Made by a program: the position numbers and the translations under genes. A stretch of 15,851 bases of DNA from Collinsella sp. (GTDB lineage Bacteria > Actinomycetota > Coriobacteriia > Coriobacteriales > Coriobacteriaceae): the NCBI GenBank assembly GCA_019414265.1, contig DXMJ01000030.1, positions 1-15,851 of the forward strand, given 5' to 3'. Positions 1 through 7,330 of the stretch are shown in pieces (within the stretch, counting starts at the first letter, position 1; each line of letters begins with the position of its first letter). The notes under the pieces are model-generated. The model was given only the letters and a program-made list of their open reading frames with translations. It had not been told where the DNA came from and made no database searches.

Positions 1-1
1 C

Positions 2-77
2 TGGTGCCCCCGGGCGGATTCGAACCGTCGACACCCGCTTTAGGAGAGCGGTGCTCTATCCCCTGAGCTACGGAGGC
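2..77 (-). tRNA. tRNA-Arg, anticodon CCU
   Basis: Read on the minus strand, this folds into a complete 76-nt cloverleaf including an encoded 3' CCA. The acceptor stem is GCCTCCG pairing with CGGGGGC, with one T-G pair. The D arm is GCTC/GAGC. The anticodon stem is CCGCT/AGCGG around the loop CTCCTAA, which places CCT at the anticodon and makes this a tRNA for the rare AGG codon. The T loop is TTCGAAT. The T stem GACGG/CCGCC contains one A-C mismatch at its second pair. A TACACT hexamer on the minus strand at 88-93 could be its -10 box, but no clear -35 was seen. Confidence 0.96.
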
Positions 78-135
78 ATGTTGTACTAGTGTAGCAGATT
101 TACTGCATCGCCATACGTCGCATGACTAGACTTCG

Positions 136-207
136 AAGTTGCGGTGGAATAGTTCCTGTCTGAAGCATCTAAAGCCGTATTTAGAAACTATTTCACCGCA
201 ACTTATG
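136..207 (-). repeat. Family 1 palindromic element, copy 1
   Basis: Arms of 19 nt at 136-154 (AAGTTGCGGTGGAATAGTT) and 186-204 pair with a single mismatch. The 31-nt loop contains a second small hairpin, TCTAAA/TTTAGA, at 168-185. The same element recurs at 3822-3893 and 10842-10911 with the same TAT flank after the right arm. In minus-strand terms it begins 5 nt beyond the DUF956 stop codon. No T-run follows the hairpin in that direction, so it does not look like a classic intrinsic terminator. REP-like intergenic element is the best description; the function is unknown. Confidence 0.9.
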
Positions 208-212
208 AGGAG

Positions 213-611
213 CTAGTTGCCTTTGTGGAAGAGGCCTTTGATGACGGAGGGGATGCTCTTGGCGCCCTTGGCCGTCACATCGATAAAGTCGGGCGAACGC
301 ACGAGCTTATTCTCGTCGACGTACTTGCGGACCGCGCGAAGCGTCTCTTTGTCGTCGCGCGTCGAAAACGTAAAGTGACCGTTGTCCTTGGTGAAGATGG
401 CAAAACGCGTAATCTTCTTGGTGCCGCGCAAAACCTCGGCGGCAATATAGTCGACCTCGTCCCACGGGATTTGAATATAATCCTCGGGATTGCGCTCGTT
501 ATAGTACTCAAACGCCTTATTGCCCACCATCACGTTACCGTGGCTGGTAAGCCCCATCAGGCAGGTTGCCGGCGTTGCCAGATCGACCGTGCTGTTCTGA
601 GATTGCGCCAT
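213..611 (-). CDS. manO: DUF956 family protein associated with mannose PTS (ManO-like)
   Basis: This encodes 132 residues beginning MAQSQNSTVDLATPATCLMG. The opening and the later segments (GNKAFEYYNERN, YIQIPWDEVD, RFAIFTKDNGHFTFSTRDD) match the DUF956 family as I remember it. That family is encoded at the end of mannose-PTS operons in lactic acid bacteria and relatives. Its biochemical role is not established, and a regulatory or accessory role for the transporter is usually proposed. I chose the ATG at 611 over an in-frame upstream start because family members begin here and GGAGGG lies about 11 nt upstream. The protein has no membrane segment or signal peptide. It follows the IID gene by 120 nt, but a strong terminator lies between them, so its expression may be a partial read-through product. 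The identity is good; the symbol is by analogy. Confidence 0.88.
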   Translation of the reverse strand: MAQSQNSTVDLATPATCLMGLTSHGNVMVGNKAFEYYNERNPEDYIQIPWDEVDYIAAEVLRGTKKITRFAIFTKDNGHFTFSTRDDKETLRAVRKYVDENKLVRSPDFIDVTAKGAKSIPSVIKGLFHKGN

Positions 612-628
612 ACGCGCCTCGCCCTCCA

Positions 629-675
629 ATAAAAACAATCGGACCGCATCCAGTGTACCCACCGGGTGCGGTCCG
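629..675 (-). terminator. Intrinsic terminator between PTS IID gene and DUF956 gene
   Basis: On the minus strand, a 12-bp stem (CGGACCGCACCC against GGATGCGGTCCG, one mismatch) spans 640-675. It is followed by ATTGTTTTTATT at 629-639. The U-tract ends within 2 nt of the GGAGGG ribosome binding site of the downstream DUF956 gene (622-627). This is a textbook intrinsic terminator placed inside what is otherwise one operon. Confidence 0.85.
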
Positions 676-731
676 TTTCAATGGCTCAAAAGCCCTTACC
701 TAGCAACTCTCGGTCTTAAGCCGAAGCGTGC

Positions 732-1652
732 TTACATGAAGCCGCAGAAGCGACCGATGATGCCGACGGCGAAGAGAGCCAGGATGATGACGATCGGGCT
801 GACCTTCTTCTTGAGGAGCTTGCAGACCAGCAGGGTCAGGCACACGGCGGCAAGGCCGGGGATGAGCTGATCGAGGTTACCCTGGAGCGTGGTGACCTTC
901 ATCTGATCAAGGGCGGTAGCACCGACGGAGTTGTACATCGTCAGCGCTTCCTTGATACCCTCGGAACCGGAAGGCAGGCTAGCCCAGTCGATAAAGGCGC
1001 CAGCAGACTGCTTGACCGTGGAGACGATCGGGGTGAAGGAAATGGACACCCAGCGCTCGACCAGGGCGCCGATGATGAACATACCCAGGATGGAAGCGCC
1101 CTCGGTGACCTTGCCCATCAGACCGCCGGAGAGGTCCTTGGCGATAGAGGAGCCGACCTTGTAGCCAAACTCCTGTGTGTACCACAGGAAAGCGTAACGG
1201 ATGATGTTCCACGCGAAGAAGAACAGCAACGGACCGACGATGCTGCCGGACATGGCCAGGGAAGCGCCCAGAGCGCCCAGAATCGGGCGAAGGGTGAACC
1301 AGAAGACGGGGTCACCGACGCCGGCGAGCGGGCCCATCATACCGACCTTGACGCCCTGGATGGCGACGTCATCGATCGGAGCACCGTTGGCGCGCTCCTC
1401 CTCGAGGGCGAGGGTAACGCCAATGACGGGGGCGGAAACATAGGGGTGGGTGTTATAGAACTCCAGGTGGCGCTTAAGCGCGGCAATCTGGTCATCCTTG
1501 CTGGTGTAGAGCTTCTTGATCGCAGGGATCATTGCGAAGCACCAGCCGCCGTTCTGCATACGCTCGTAGTTCCACGAGCCCTGAAGGAACTGATGACGGA
1601 AGCAAACCTTCTTACGGTCAGCCTTGGTGAGCTGAATCTTGTTCTCTGCCAT
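732..1652 (-). CDS. manZ: PTS mannose/fructose/sorbose family IID component
   Basis: This encodes 306 residues of the IID membrane subunit, which with IIC forms the sugar channel of a mannose-class phosphotransferase system. The N-terminal segment (DRKKVCFRHQFLQGSWNYERMQ...) and the segment GMMGPLAGVGDPVFW near residues 106-118 are hallmarks of the family. Hydrophobic segments follow at about 122-155, 187-198, 262-280 and 287-304. I chose the ATG at 1652. A GTG at 1661 would sit only 3 nt from the ribosome binding site GGAGGGGA, whereas the ATG is suitably spaced. That site overlaps the IIC stop codon (gap 16 nt), which indicates translational coupling. Length is normal for the family. The substrate cannot be read from sequence; mannose or glucose is the usual one. 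Confidence 0.95.
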   Translation of the reverse strand: MAENKIQLTKADRKKVCFRHQFLQGSWNYERMQNGGWCFAMIPAIKKLYTSKDDQIAALKRHLEFYNTHPYVSAPVIGVTLALEEERANGAPIDDVAIQGVKVGMMGPLAGVGDPVFWFTLRPILGALGASLAMSGSIVGPLLFFFAWNIIRYAFLWYTQEFGYKVGSSIAKDLSGGLMGKVTEGASILGMFIIGALVERWVSISFTPIVSTVKQSAGAFIDWASLPSGSEGIKEALTMYNSVGATALDQMKVTTLQGNLDQLIPGLAAVCLTLLVCKLLKKKVSPIVIILALFAVGIIGRFCGFM

Positions 1653-1668
1653 ATGTATCACTCCCCTC

Positions 1669-2487
1669 CTACTCGTAATCGTTCAGAATGTCGCCGAGCG
1701 GGTCGCCGGAGCCACCGCCCGTGCCGCCACCCTGCTTGGCCAGATCCTTAAGGCCAAGGTAGATGAGGGCAAGGGAGATGCCGATGAGGCCAAGGGCGAT
1801 CAGCGTGAGCTGAGGGATGGCAGCAAGGACAAAGCCGAGGATGAAGAACGGCCAGGTCTCCTTGGTGGCCATCATGTTGATGACCATGGCGTAACCGACG
1901 GAAGCGACCATGCCGCCGCCGACGGCCATGCCGCCGGACAGCCAGTCGGGCATAGCGTTAAGCGCGTTGGTAACAGCCTCGGCCGGGATAACGCACAGAA
2001 GTACTGCCGGGATGGCGATACGAAGGCCCTGCATGAGGATGGCAGCGTACTGCCAGCGCTCGATGCCGGAGAAGTCGCCCTTCTCGGCGCAACCGTCCAT
2101 GGCGTGAGCGATAGCGGTAGCAATGGTACGGCAGATCATGGTCAGGAACAGACCAGCGACCGACAGCGGGACGGCGACGGCGATGGCCGCGGTAACGGCC
2201 TTGGCCGAATCAGTGGCGCCGCCGTTGAGGGCGAGCACCATGATGATCGAAGAAGCGACCGAGGCCAGAGCGGCGTCAGGCGCGACGGCGGCGCCGACGT
2301 TAGCCCAGCCAAGGGCCATCATCTGGAGCGAACCGCCCAGGAGGATGCCCTCCTGAAGGTGACCGGTTACGAGACCGATAAGCGTGCATGCCACGAGCGG
2401 CTGATGGAACTGGAACTCATCCAGAATGCCTTCCATACCGGCAAGCAACGCGACAATCGCAACAAGCAGAATAGTGATTGCAGACAT
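1669..2487 (-). CDS. manY: PTS mannose/fructose/sorbose family IIC component
   Basis: This encodes 272 residues and is almost entirely hydrophobic, with many membrane segments. The family signature FHQPLVACTLIGLVTGHLQEGILLGGSLQMMALGW-like stretch occupies about residues 27-62, and the opening MSAITILLVAIVALLAGMEG is typical. The protein ends in a short Gly-rich, acidic cytoplasmic tail (residues 250-272). It forms the sugar-translocating channel together with IID. The start at 2487 has a strong site, AAAGGAGGG, 8 nt upstream. It lies 18 nt after the IIAB gene, in the standard AB-C-D order. Nothing appears truncated. Confidence 0.95.
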   Translation of the reverse strand: MSAITILLVAIVALLAGMEGILDEFQFHQPLVACTLIGLVTGHLQEGILLGGSLQMMALGWANVGAAVAPDAALASVASSIIMVLALNGGATDSAKAVTAAIAVAVPLSVAGLFLTMICRTIATAIAHAMDGCAEKGDFSGIERWQYAAILMQGLRIAIPAVLLCVIPAEAVTNALNAMPDWLSGGMAVGGGMVASVGYAMVINMMATKETWPFFILGFVLAAIPQLTLIALGLIGISLALIYLGLKDLAKQGGGTGGGSGDPLGDILNDYE

Positions 2488-2505
2488 GTATCGGACCCTC
2501 CTTTA

Positions 2506-3495
2506 CTATGCTTGAGCGGCCAGTTCGGCCTTAGCTTTCTTCAACATGGCGTCGAGATCCTCGGAGGCATCCGAAGGAACCTTGCGGACCTCGAACTTGA
2601 CGCCCTTGGCCTTGAGGGCCTCGAGGGTCTTAACGTCGTCATCGCCCATAGCGACGGCGTTGGTGACGACGACCTTGCCCTTGGAGTGAGCCATGGAACC
2701 GATGTTGACTTCCTTGATGTCGACGCCGGCCTCGATGGCCTTGAGCAGATCCTGCGGGTTCTCGAAGAGCAGCATGGCCTTGGTGTCACCAAAACGCGTG
2801 TCCTTGACGACCTCGGCCATCTTCTTGATAGGCACGACGTTGGCATGGACTCCCGGAGGGGCAGCCTGCTCGATCATGGTCTTGCGGAGCTCGTCGTGAG
2901 CAACGCCGTCGGAAACCACGATGATGCGGTTGGGGTTGATCTGCTTGGTCCACGTGGTGGCCACCTGACCATGCAGCAGACGGGTGTCGATACGGACGTG
3001 GGCAATCTTGATGTGCCCGTCGCCGATGACCGTTCCCGGAGGGATGGCGCCTGCAGGAGCAGCGGCGGCCGTAGCCGGCTTCTTCTCCTCGGGCTCCAGA
3101 GACTCGGGCTTGACGCGCACGCCAGCCTTAGCCTCAGTCACGAGATGTTTTGCGATCGCATGTGCAGTGTTCTTTGCATCAAAGCGCTGCGAATATGCCT
3201 CGATGAGCATAGGCAGGTTGACACCGGTGACGATAGCCCAGGAATCATGGCCCTCGATGAGCCCGCTAATCTGGTTGAACGGCGTGCCGCCCCACAGATC
3301 AACGAGGAAGAGCACCTGCTCCTGGTCCTCGAAGGAAGCGATTGCTTCCTCGACCTTAGCACGGAAGTCGTCGGGGCCCATGCTCGGCTCGAGCGAGACC
3401 ACGGCCACAGACGGCTGATCGCCAAAGACCATCGAGCCCGTCTGCTTGATTCCAGCTGCCAAGTCCCCGTGGCTAGCAAGAACAATACTTACCAT
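2506..3495 (-). CDS. manX: PTS mannose family fused IIAB component
   Basis: This encodes 329 residues with two phosphotransfer domains. The IIA domain (about 1-125) starts MVSIVLASHGDLAAG, where His9 is the expected HPr-phosphorylated residue. It contains LVDLWGGTPFNQ, the typical EIIA-Man motif. An Ala/Pro/Glu-rich hinge (about 128-155) links it to the IIB domain, which starts near HIKIAHVRIDTRLLHGQVATTW. His175 in that motif accepts the phosphate and passes it to the sugar. The ATG at 3495 follows GGAGGT by 6 nt; the adjacent GTG at 3498 is too close to be preferred. It is the first gene of the operon, so the roughly 400 nt upstream should hold the control region. Confidence 0.95.
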   Translation of the reverse strand: MVSIVLASHGDLAAGIKQTGSMVFGDQPSVAVVSLEPSMGPDDFRAKVEEAIASFEDQEQVLFLVDLWGGTPFNQISGLIEGHDSWAIVTGVNLPMLIEAYSQRFDAKNTAHAIAKHLVTEAKAGVRVKPESLEPEEKKPATAAAAPAGAIPPGTVIGDGHIKIAHVRIDTRLLHGQVATTWTKQINPNRIIVVSDGVAHDELRKTMIEQAAPPGVHANVVPIKKMAEVVKDTRFGDTKAMLLFENPQDLLKAIEAGVDIKEVNIGSMAHSKGKVVVTNAVAMGDDDVKTLEALKAKGVKFEVRKVPSDASEDLDAMLKKAKAELAAQA

Positions 3496-3565
3496 CACAT
3501 AACCTCCTTTTTGTCTACGTAATTCCTACACGACATGAAAGGAGTATACCTGTTTGGTTTGTGGA

Positions 3566-3571
3566 ATTATA
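3566..3571 (-). promoter_or_regulatory. Candidate -10 box for PTS operon
   Basis: A perfect TATAAT on the minus strand lies 71 nt upstream of the IIAB start codon. The hexamer 17 nt further upstream (ATCCAA) is a poor -35, so either an activator is needed or the call is wrong. Confidence 0.35.
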
Positions 3572-3729
3572 GCTAAATCCGCAAAAGGTTGGATTATTTG
3601 TTTAAACGTCTAAGTTTGTTACAAGTTGGTTACGTTGCTGCTTTTCGACTCATTACCCGCCAAGGCGTCGCTCATCAAGCCACGCATTTTACAGATACAA
3701 GCAGACTGTTCATTAATATCGATTTTAGG

Positions 3730-3747
3730 CAAGCGCGAATGCGCTTG
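3730..3747. other. Short perfect hairpin in PTS upstream region
   Basis: CAAGCGC-GAAT-GCGCTTG is a perfect 7-bp inverted repeat with a 4-nt loop. No T-run follows it on either strand, so it is not an intrinsic terminator. It could be a protein-binding site or a fortuitous palindrome. Confidence 0.5.
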
Positions 3748-3821
3748 TACTGCCGCTACATTGTTCAAACAGGTATGACTTGACTATTTGCGCGACTTAT
3801 GATCTACGAAACCACTCAAAA

Positions 3822-3893
3822 AAGTTGCGGTGGAATAGTTCTTGTTTAAGAGCCAGAAGGCTGGATTTAGGAACTATTTCACCGCAACTTATA
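3822..3893 (-). repeat. Family 1 palindromic element, copy 2 (terminator-like)
   Basis: Arms of 20 nt at 3822-3841 and 3871-3890 pair with one mismatch. The loop contains an inner hairpin (AGCC/GGCT or CCAG/CTGG). It lies 7 nt beyond the hypA stop codon, in the same orientation as the other two copies. On the minus strand this copy alone is followed by a T6 run (plus AAAAAA at 3818-3823). It can therefore serve as an intrinsic terminator for the oxidoreductase/hypA operon. Confidence 0.9.
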
Positions 3894-3900
3894 GGGAATC

Positions 3901-4329
3901 CTAGACGATGTGGAGGGGGTGGGCGGCATCGACGGCGTCGAGGACGTCGGAAGGGCCGTCGGGGGCAGCGTCTGCCGGTTCCTCGTCGGGGGTCTCAATC
4001 TGCTTAATCATGACCTCCTGGCCCTGCAGCAGGTATGTCTCGCCGCTGCCGCAATGAGGGCAGGTCTTGCCGTGCTCGACTGTCGCATAGTCGCGGCCGC
4101 ACGCCTCGCAATGCGTCACGGCCTCGACAGGCTCCACAATAAGCTCCGCGCCCTGCGCGATGGGCTTTTTATCTGCCGCCCAGCGCCAAGCGTCGAGCAG
4201 CAAGTCGGGAACGACGCCCGAGACCTCGCCCAGCAGCAGCGTGACGCTCGAAACGCGACGCACGCCATTGGCGCGCGCCACGTTCTCGACATCGCGAATG
4301 ATGTGATAGACGATTCCGAGCTCGTGCAC
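3901..4329 (-). CDS. hypA: Hydrogenase/urease nickel incorporation protein HypA
   Basis: This encodes 142 residues of the metallochaperone that, with HypB, inserts nickel into [NiFe]-hydrogenase. The N-terminus is MHE, with His2 the nickel ligand. LLLGEVSGVVPDLL is a family block. A zinc site is formed by C74/C77 (CEAC) and C90/C93 (CPHC). The start is a GTG with AAGGAG 7 nt upstream, and it preserves the essential Met-His-Glu end. Typical HypA proteins are about 115-120 residues. This one has an extra acidic, Pro/Ala-rich tail from about residue 112, ending in a His-containing HPLHIV. It lies 34 nt after the large oxidoreductase gene, so the two are probably cotranscribed. No hydrogenase or hypB is in the window, so the client protein is unknown. 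Confidence 0.95.
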   Translation of the reverse strand: MHELGIVYHIIRDVENVARANGVRRVSSVTLLLGEVSGVVPDLLLDAWRWAADKKPIAQGAELIVEPVEAVTHCEACGRDYATVEHGKTCPHCGSGETYLLQGQEVMIKQIETPDEEPADAAPDGPSDVLDAVDAAHPLHIV

Positions 4330-4363
4330 TTTTAACTCCTTCCGCCGTTCCCGTTATGACTAC

Positions 4364-7141
4364 TTACTTGCGACCGAATTTAATCTTGATGGCACGCTTG
4401 AGCGCGTACTTGCCGAGGCTTGGGAGCTTTTGCTCGTATTTGACCATCGTGGAGCACTCGGGGCGATCGCGATCCAGGCGGATGGCATCGAACGCGCACT
4501 TGGTGGTGCACAGACCGCAGCCGATGCACTTGTTGGGGTCGACGATCGAGGCACCGCAGCCCAAGCAGCGAGCGGTCTCGGCGCGCACCTGCTCCTCGGT
4601 AAAGGTCTCGACGTACTCGCTAAAGGGCGCAGCCTTCTCGCGCTCGCGGTCGACATGTGCCACCTCGCGGCTCGCGTTGTCGTAGCTCTCGATCACGACA
4701 TCGTCGCGGTCGAGCGCGGTGTAGTGGCGCTGGTTGCGGCCGATGGTGAGCGTGGAGCCCGGCTGCACAAAGCGATGGATGGACACGGCGGCCTCGTGAC
4801 CGGCGGCAATGGCGTCGATGGCAAAGCTCGGACCGGTGTAGACGTCGCCGCCTACAAAGATGTCGGGCTCGGCGGTCTGATAGGTCTGGGGATCGGCAAG
4901 GGCACCCTGGCCGCGGCCGAGCTCCACCTTGGAGCCAGCTAGCAAGTCGCCCCACACAATGGACTGGCCAATCGACATGACGACACGGTCGGCATCGACA
5001 CGGCGCAGATCGTTCTCGTCGTACTCGGGCGCAAAACGGCCCTCGTCGTCAAAGACACGCGTGCAGCGCTTGAAGGTGATGCCGCACACATGACCGGCCT
5101 CGTCCAGGTGAACCTCCTTGGGGCCCCAGCCGCAGCTGATGTGGGCGCCGTCCTCAGCGGCCTCGCGACGCTCCTCCTCGCTGGCGGGCATCTGAGCCTC
5201 GCTCTCCAGGCAGAACATCTCAACGTGCTCGGAGCCCAGACGGCAAGCGTTGCGCGCGACATCGATAGCCACGTTGCCGCCGCCCACCACAATGGTGCGG
5301 CCGGGCAGCGTGTCGATCTTGCCACTGTTGACCTCGCGCAAAAAGTCGACGGCCACGGTCACGTCCTCGGCATCCTCACCCGGAATACCGGCGAGGCGGC
5401 CGCCCTGGCAGCCAATGGCAACATAAAAGGCCTTAAAGCCCTGCTCGCGCAGCTCGTCGAGCGTCACATCACGACCGACCTCCACGCCATAGCGGAACTC
5501 GGCACCCATCAGGCGAATGATCTCGACCTCGGCCTCGATAACATCCTTCTGCAGCTTAAAGCTGGGAATGCCATAGGTGAGCATGCCGCCCGGGCGCTCA
5601 TTCTTCTCGAATACGACGGGCTTGTAGCCCTTCTCGGCCAGATAGAAGGCGCAGGACAGACCGGCCGGGCCGGCACCGATAATGGCGATCTTCTGATCGA
5701 AGCCGCCAGCGCGCGTCGGCGTCACCACGGGCGGGACATAGCGGGTCGCGGCATCCAGATCGCGCTGGGCGATGAACTTCTTGACCTCGTCGATAGCCAC
5801 GGCGGCATCCACGCGACCACGGGTGCAGGCGTCCTCGCAGCGGCGGTTGCACACGCGGCCGCAGATAGCGGGCAGCGGGTTCTCGCGCTTGATGAGCGCC
5901 AGCGCCTCGTCATAGCGGCCCTGCGCCGCGAGCTTTAAGTAGCCCTGAACGGCAACGTGCGCGGGGCAAGCCGTCTTGCAGGGCGCGGTGCCGGACTCGT
6001 GCGTCTCGATACGGTTATCGTTGCGGTAGTTGGGCGACCACTTGGTGTGGTCCCACTTGGTGGCATCGGGCAGCTCCTGGCGCGGATACTCGGGCACCTG
6101 TCCGCCGGCCTTTTTGCTGCAGAGCTTCTGGCCGAGCTTGGCGGCGCCGGCCGGGCACACCTCAACGCAGCGACCGCAGGCCACACACTTGTCCTTCTCG
6201 ACCTTAGCGACATAGGCCGAGCGCGAAAGATTGGGCGTGTTGAACAGCTGCGAGGTGCGCAGGGCGTAGCACACGTTGACGTTGCAGTTGCAGATGGCGA
6301 AGATCTTGTTCTCGCCGTCAATGTTGGTGATCTGGTGCACAAAGCCGTTGTCCTCGGCCTGGCGCAGGATGTCGTAGACCTCGTCGCGGGTCACGTAATG
6401 ACCACGATCGGTCTCGACCACGTAGTCGGCCATATCGCCCACGGCGATGCACCAATCGGCCGGGTCGTCGGCGCAGCCCTCTCCCATCACGCGACGGCTC
6501 GCGCGGCAGCTGCAGGTGCTAGCGGCATATTTGCCATCGTATTTGTCGAGCCAATGCTCGATATGCTCAATAGGCACCGAGGTGCTCGCGGCATCGATGG
6601 CCTTCTCGACCGGAATGACATGCATGCCGATGCCGGCACCTCCGGGCGGCACCATCGGCGTGGCCTTGGACAGCGGCCCCTTGGATGCCTGCTCAAAGAA
6701 CTTGGCGTAGACCGGATGCTCCTCGAGCTGGCTCACGCGCATGTTGAGGAACTCAGCAGAACCCGGCACCAGCATGGGCAGCACCCACTGCTTGGCTCGC
6801 TCGGGATTTTCCCAGTTGTACTCGAGCAGGCCCGTGTAGCTCATGTCGTCGAGCATCTTCTCGATCTGGGCCTCGGGCATGCCGGTGAGTTTGACCATCT
6901 CGGGCAGCGTGTAGGGACGGCGCATCTTCATCTTGCAGAGCACTTCGGCCTGCTCGTCAGTCGCGGCCTCGGCAAACGACCAGTACTCGTAGCCCAGCAG
7001 CTCGTCGCGATGCAGCAGGCGGTTGGTGCAGTGCTCGCACAGTTTGACGATGGCCTCGCGCGGATGCTCCGGCAGCGGCGGCACAAACTCCGCACCGATA
7101 TCGGGCTCGGTGTAGCTAATCCCCGGTCCGTTGAGAATCAT
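4364..7141 (-). CDS. Multidomain Fe-S flavoprotein, glutamate synthase small subunit-like oxidoreductase
   Basis: This encodes 925 residues. Residues 1-200 include a CEHC pair (35-38) and a possible winged-helix-like stretch (about 78-108). A Cys-rich module follows: CSCR (210-213), C223, C231 and ICNCNVNVC (283-291). A ferredoxin motif CVACGRCVEVCP spans 319-330. Next is a Fer4_20/GltD N-terminal domain (C388, C392, C427, C431, C435, C439). An FAD fold carries GAGPAGLSCAFYLA (489-502), an NADP fold carries GGGNVAID (620-627), and GGDVYTGPSFAIDAIAAG (764-781) closes the flavin site. The C-terminus has CLGCG (859-863) and a ferredoxin motif C872-C875-C878-C882. GltD-like modules pass electrons between NAD(P)H and Fe-S clusters; the acceptor here is unknown. 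I chose the ATG at 7141, preceded by AAGGGA. A longer reading would run into the divergent regulator. It is the first gene of an operon with hypA. Confidence 0.9.
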   Translation of the reverse strand: MILNGPGISYTEPDIGAEFVPPLPEHPREAIVKLCEHCTNRLLHRDELLGYEYWSFAEAATDEQAEVLCKMKMRRPYTLPEMVKLTGMPEAQIEKMLDDMSYTGLLEYNWENPERAKQWVLPMLVPGSAEFLNMRVSQLEEHPVYAKFFEQASKGPLSKATPMVPPGGAGIGMHVIPVEKAIDAASTSVPIEHIEHWLDKYDGKYAASTCSCRASRRVMGEGCADDPADWCIAVGDMADYVVETDRGHYVTRDEVYDILRQAEDNGFVHQITNIDGENKIFAICNCNVNVCYALRTSQLFNTPNLSRSAYVAKVEKDKCVACGRCVEVCPAGAAKLGQKLCSKKAGGQVPEYPRQELPDATKWDHTKWSPNYRNDNRIETHESGTAPCKTACPAHVAVQGYLKLAAQGRYDEALALIKRENPLPAICGRVCNRRCEDACTRGRVDAAVAIDEVKKFIAQRDLDAATRYVPPVVTPTRAGGFDQKIAIIGAGPAGLSCAFYLAEKGYKPVVFEKNERPGGMLTYGIPSFKLQKDVIEAEVEIIRLMGAEFRYGVEVGRDVTLDELREQGFKAFYVAIGCQGGRLAGIPGEDAEDVTVAVDFLREVNSGKIDTLPGRTIVVGGGNVAIDVARNACRLGSEHVEMFCLESEAQMPASEEERREAAEDGAHISCGWGPKEVHLDEAGHVCGITFKRCTRVFDDEGRFAPEYDENDLRRVDADRVVMSIGQSIVWGDLLAGSKVELGRGQGALADPQTYQTAEPDIFVGGDVYTGPSFAIDAIAAGHEAAVSIHRFVQPGSTLTIGRNQRHYTALDRDDVVIESYDNASREVAHVDREREKAAPFSEYVETFTEEQVRAETARCLGCGASIVDPNKCIGCGLCTTKCAFDAIRLDRDRPECSTMVKYEQKLPSLGKYALKRAIKIKFGRK

Positions 7142-7234
7142 GGTCGTCCCTTCTCTTGCCACAGCCCGGCGAGACCGCGGCGCCCCTCTTTTTTTGCAGG
7201 CCGGGCATGCCCCCATGCCGTTCACCCGCCATTG

Positions 7235-7249
7235 TTGACATTGTGTCAA
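7235..7249. promoter_or_regulatory. Candidate TetR operator, site 1
   Basis: TTGACA-TTG-TGTCAA is a perfect 15-bp palindrome in the divergent intergenic region. Its centre is 23 bp from an equivalent palindrome at 7258-7272, so the two lie on about the same face of the helix. The size and location suit a TetR-family dimer. Confidence 0.75.
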
Positions 7250-7257
7250 AAATAGTA

Positions 7258-7272
7258 TTGACGAACCGTCAA
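7258..7272. promoter_or_regulatory. Candidate TetR operator, site 2
   Basis: TTGACG-AAC-CGTCAA is a perfect 15-bp palindrome that matches site 1 at 10 of the 12 arm positions. The outer halves of the two sites also form a perfect 9-bp inverted repeat, ATTGTTGAC (7231-7239) against GTCAACAAT (7268-7276). A weaker third palindrome, GACTGTT-N5-AACGGTC with one mismatch, lies at 7283-7301. Confidence 0.75.
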
Positions 7273-7330
7273 CAATATTCAAGACTGTTAGGCGAACGGT
7301 CAGGCAAAAGAGGATGAAAGGCGGCAAAAC

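Larger units (their letters stand above)
3496..3821. other. AT-richer intergenic leader upstream of PTS operon
   Basis: No convincing gene is present. Short open frames here lack ribosome binding sites and family resemblance. The region contains a possible TATAAT box for the PTS operon (minus, 3566-3571), a perfect 7-bp hairpin at 3730-3747, and an 11-bp sequence CAAACAGGTAT present once on each strand (minus near 3545-3555, plus at 3766-3776). It is clearly lower in GC than the flanking genes. No PTS regulator gene or obvious catabolite operator was recognised. Confidence 0.6.

Noticed and set aside
1639..3522. 627-codon open frame on the plus strand opposite the PTS genes
   Set aside because: It is a shadow of high-GC genes in the opposite strand: three well-identified PTS proteins with ribosome binding sites lie beneath it, and its translation is low-complexity with no family resemblance.
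3589..3783. 64-codon open frame upstream of the PTS operon
   Set aside because: It has no ribosome binding site, an atypical start and no recognisable protein. It lies in AT-richer leader DNA containing hairpins.
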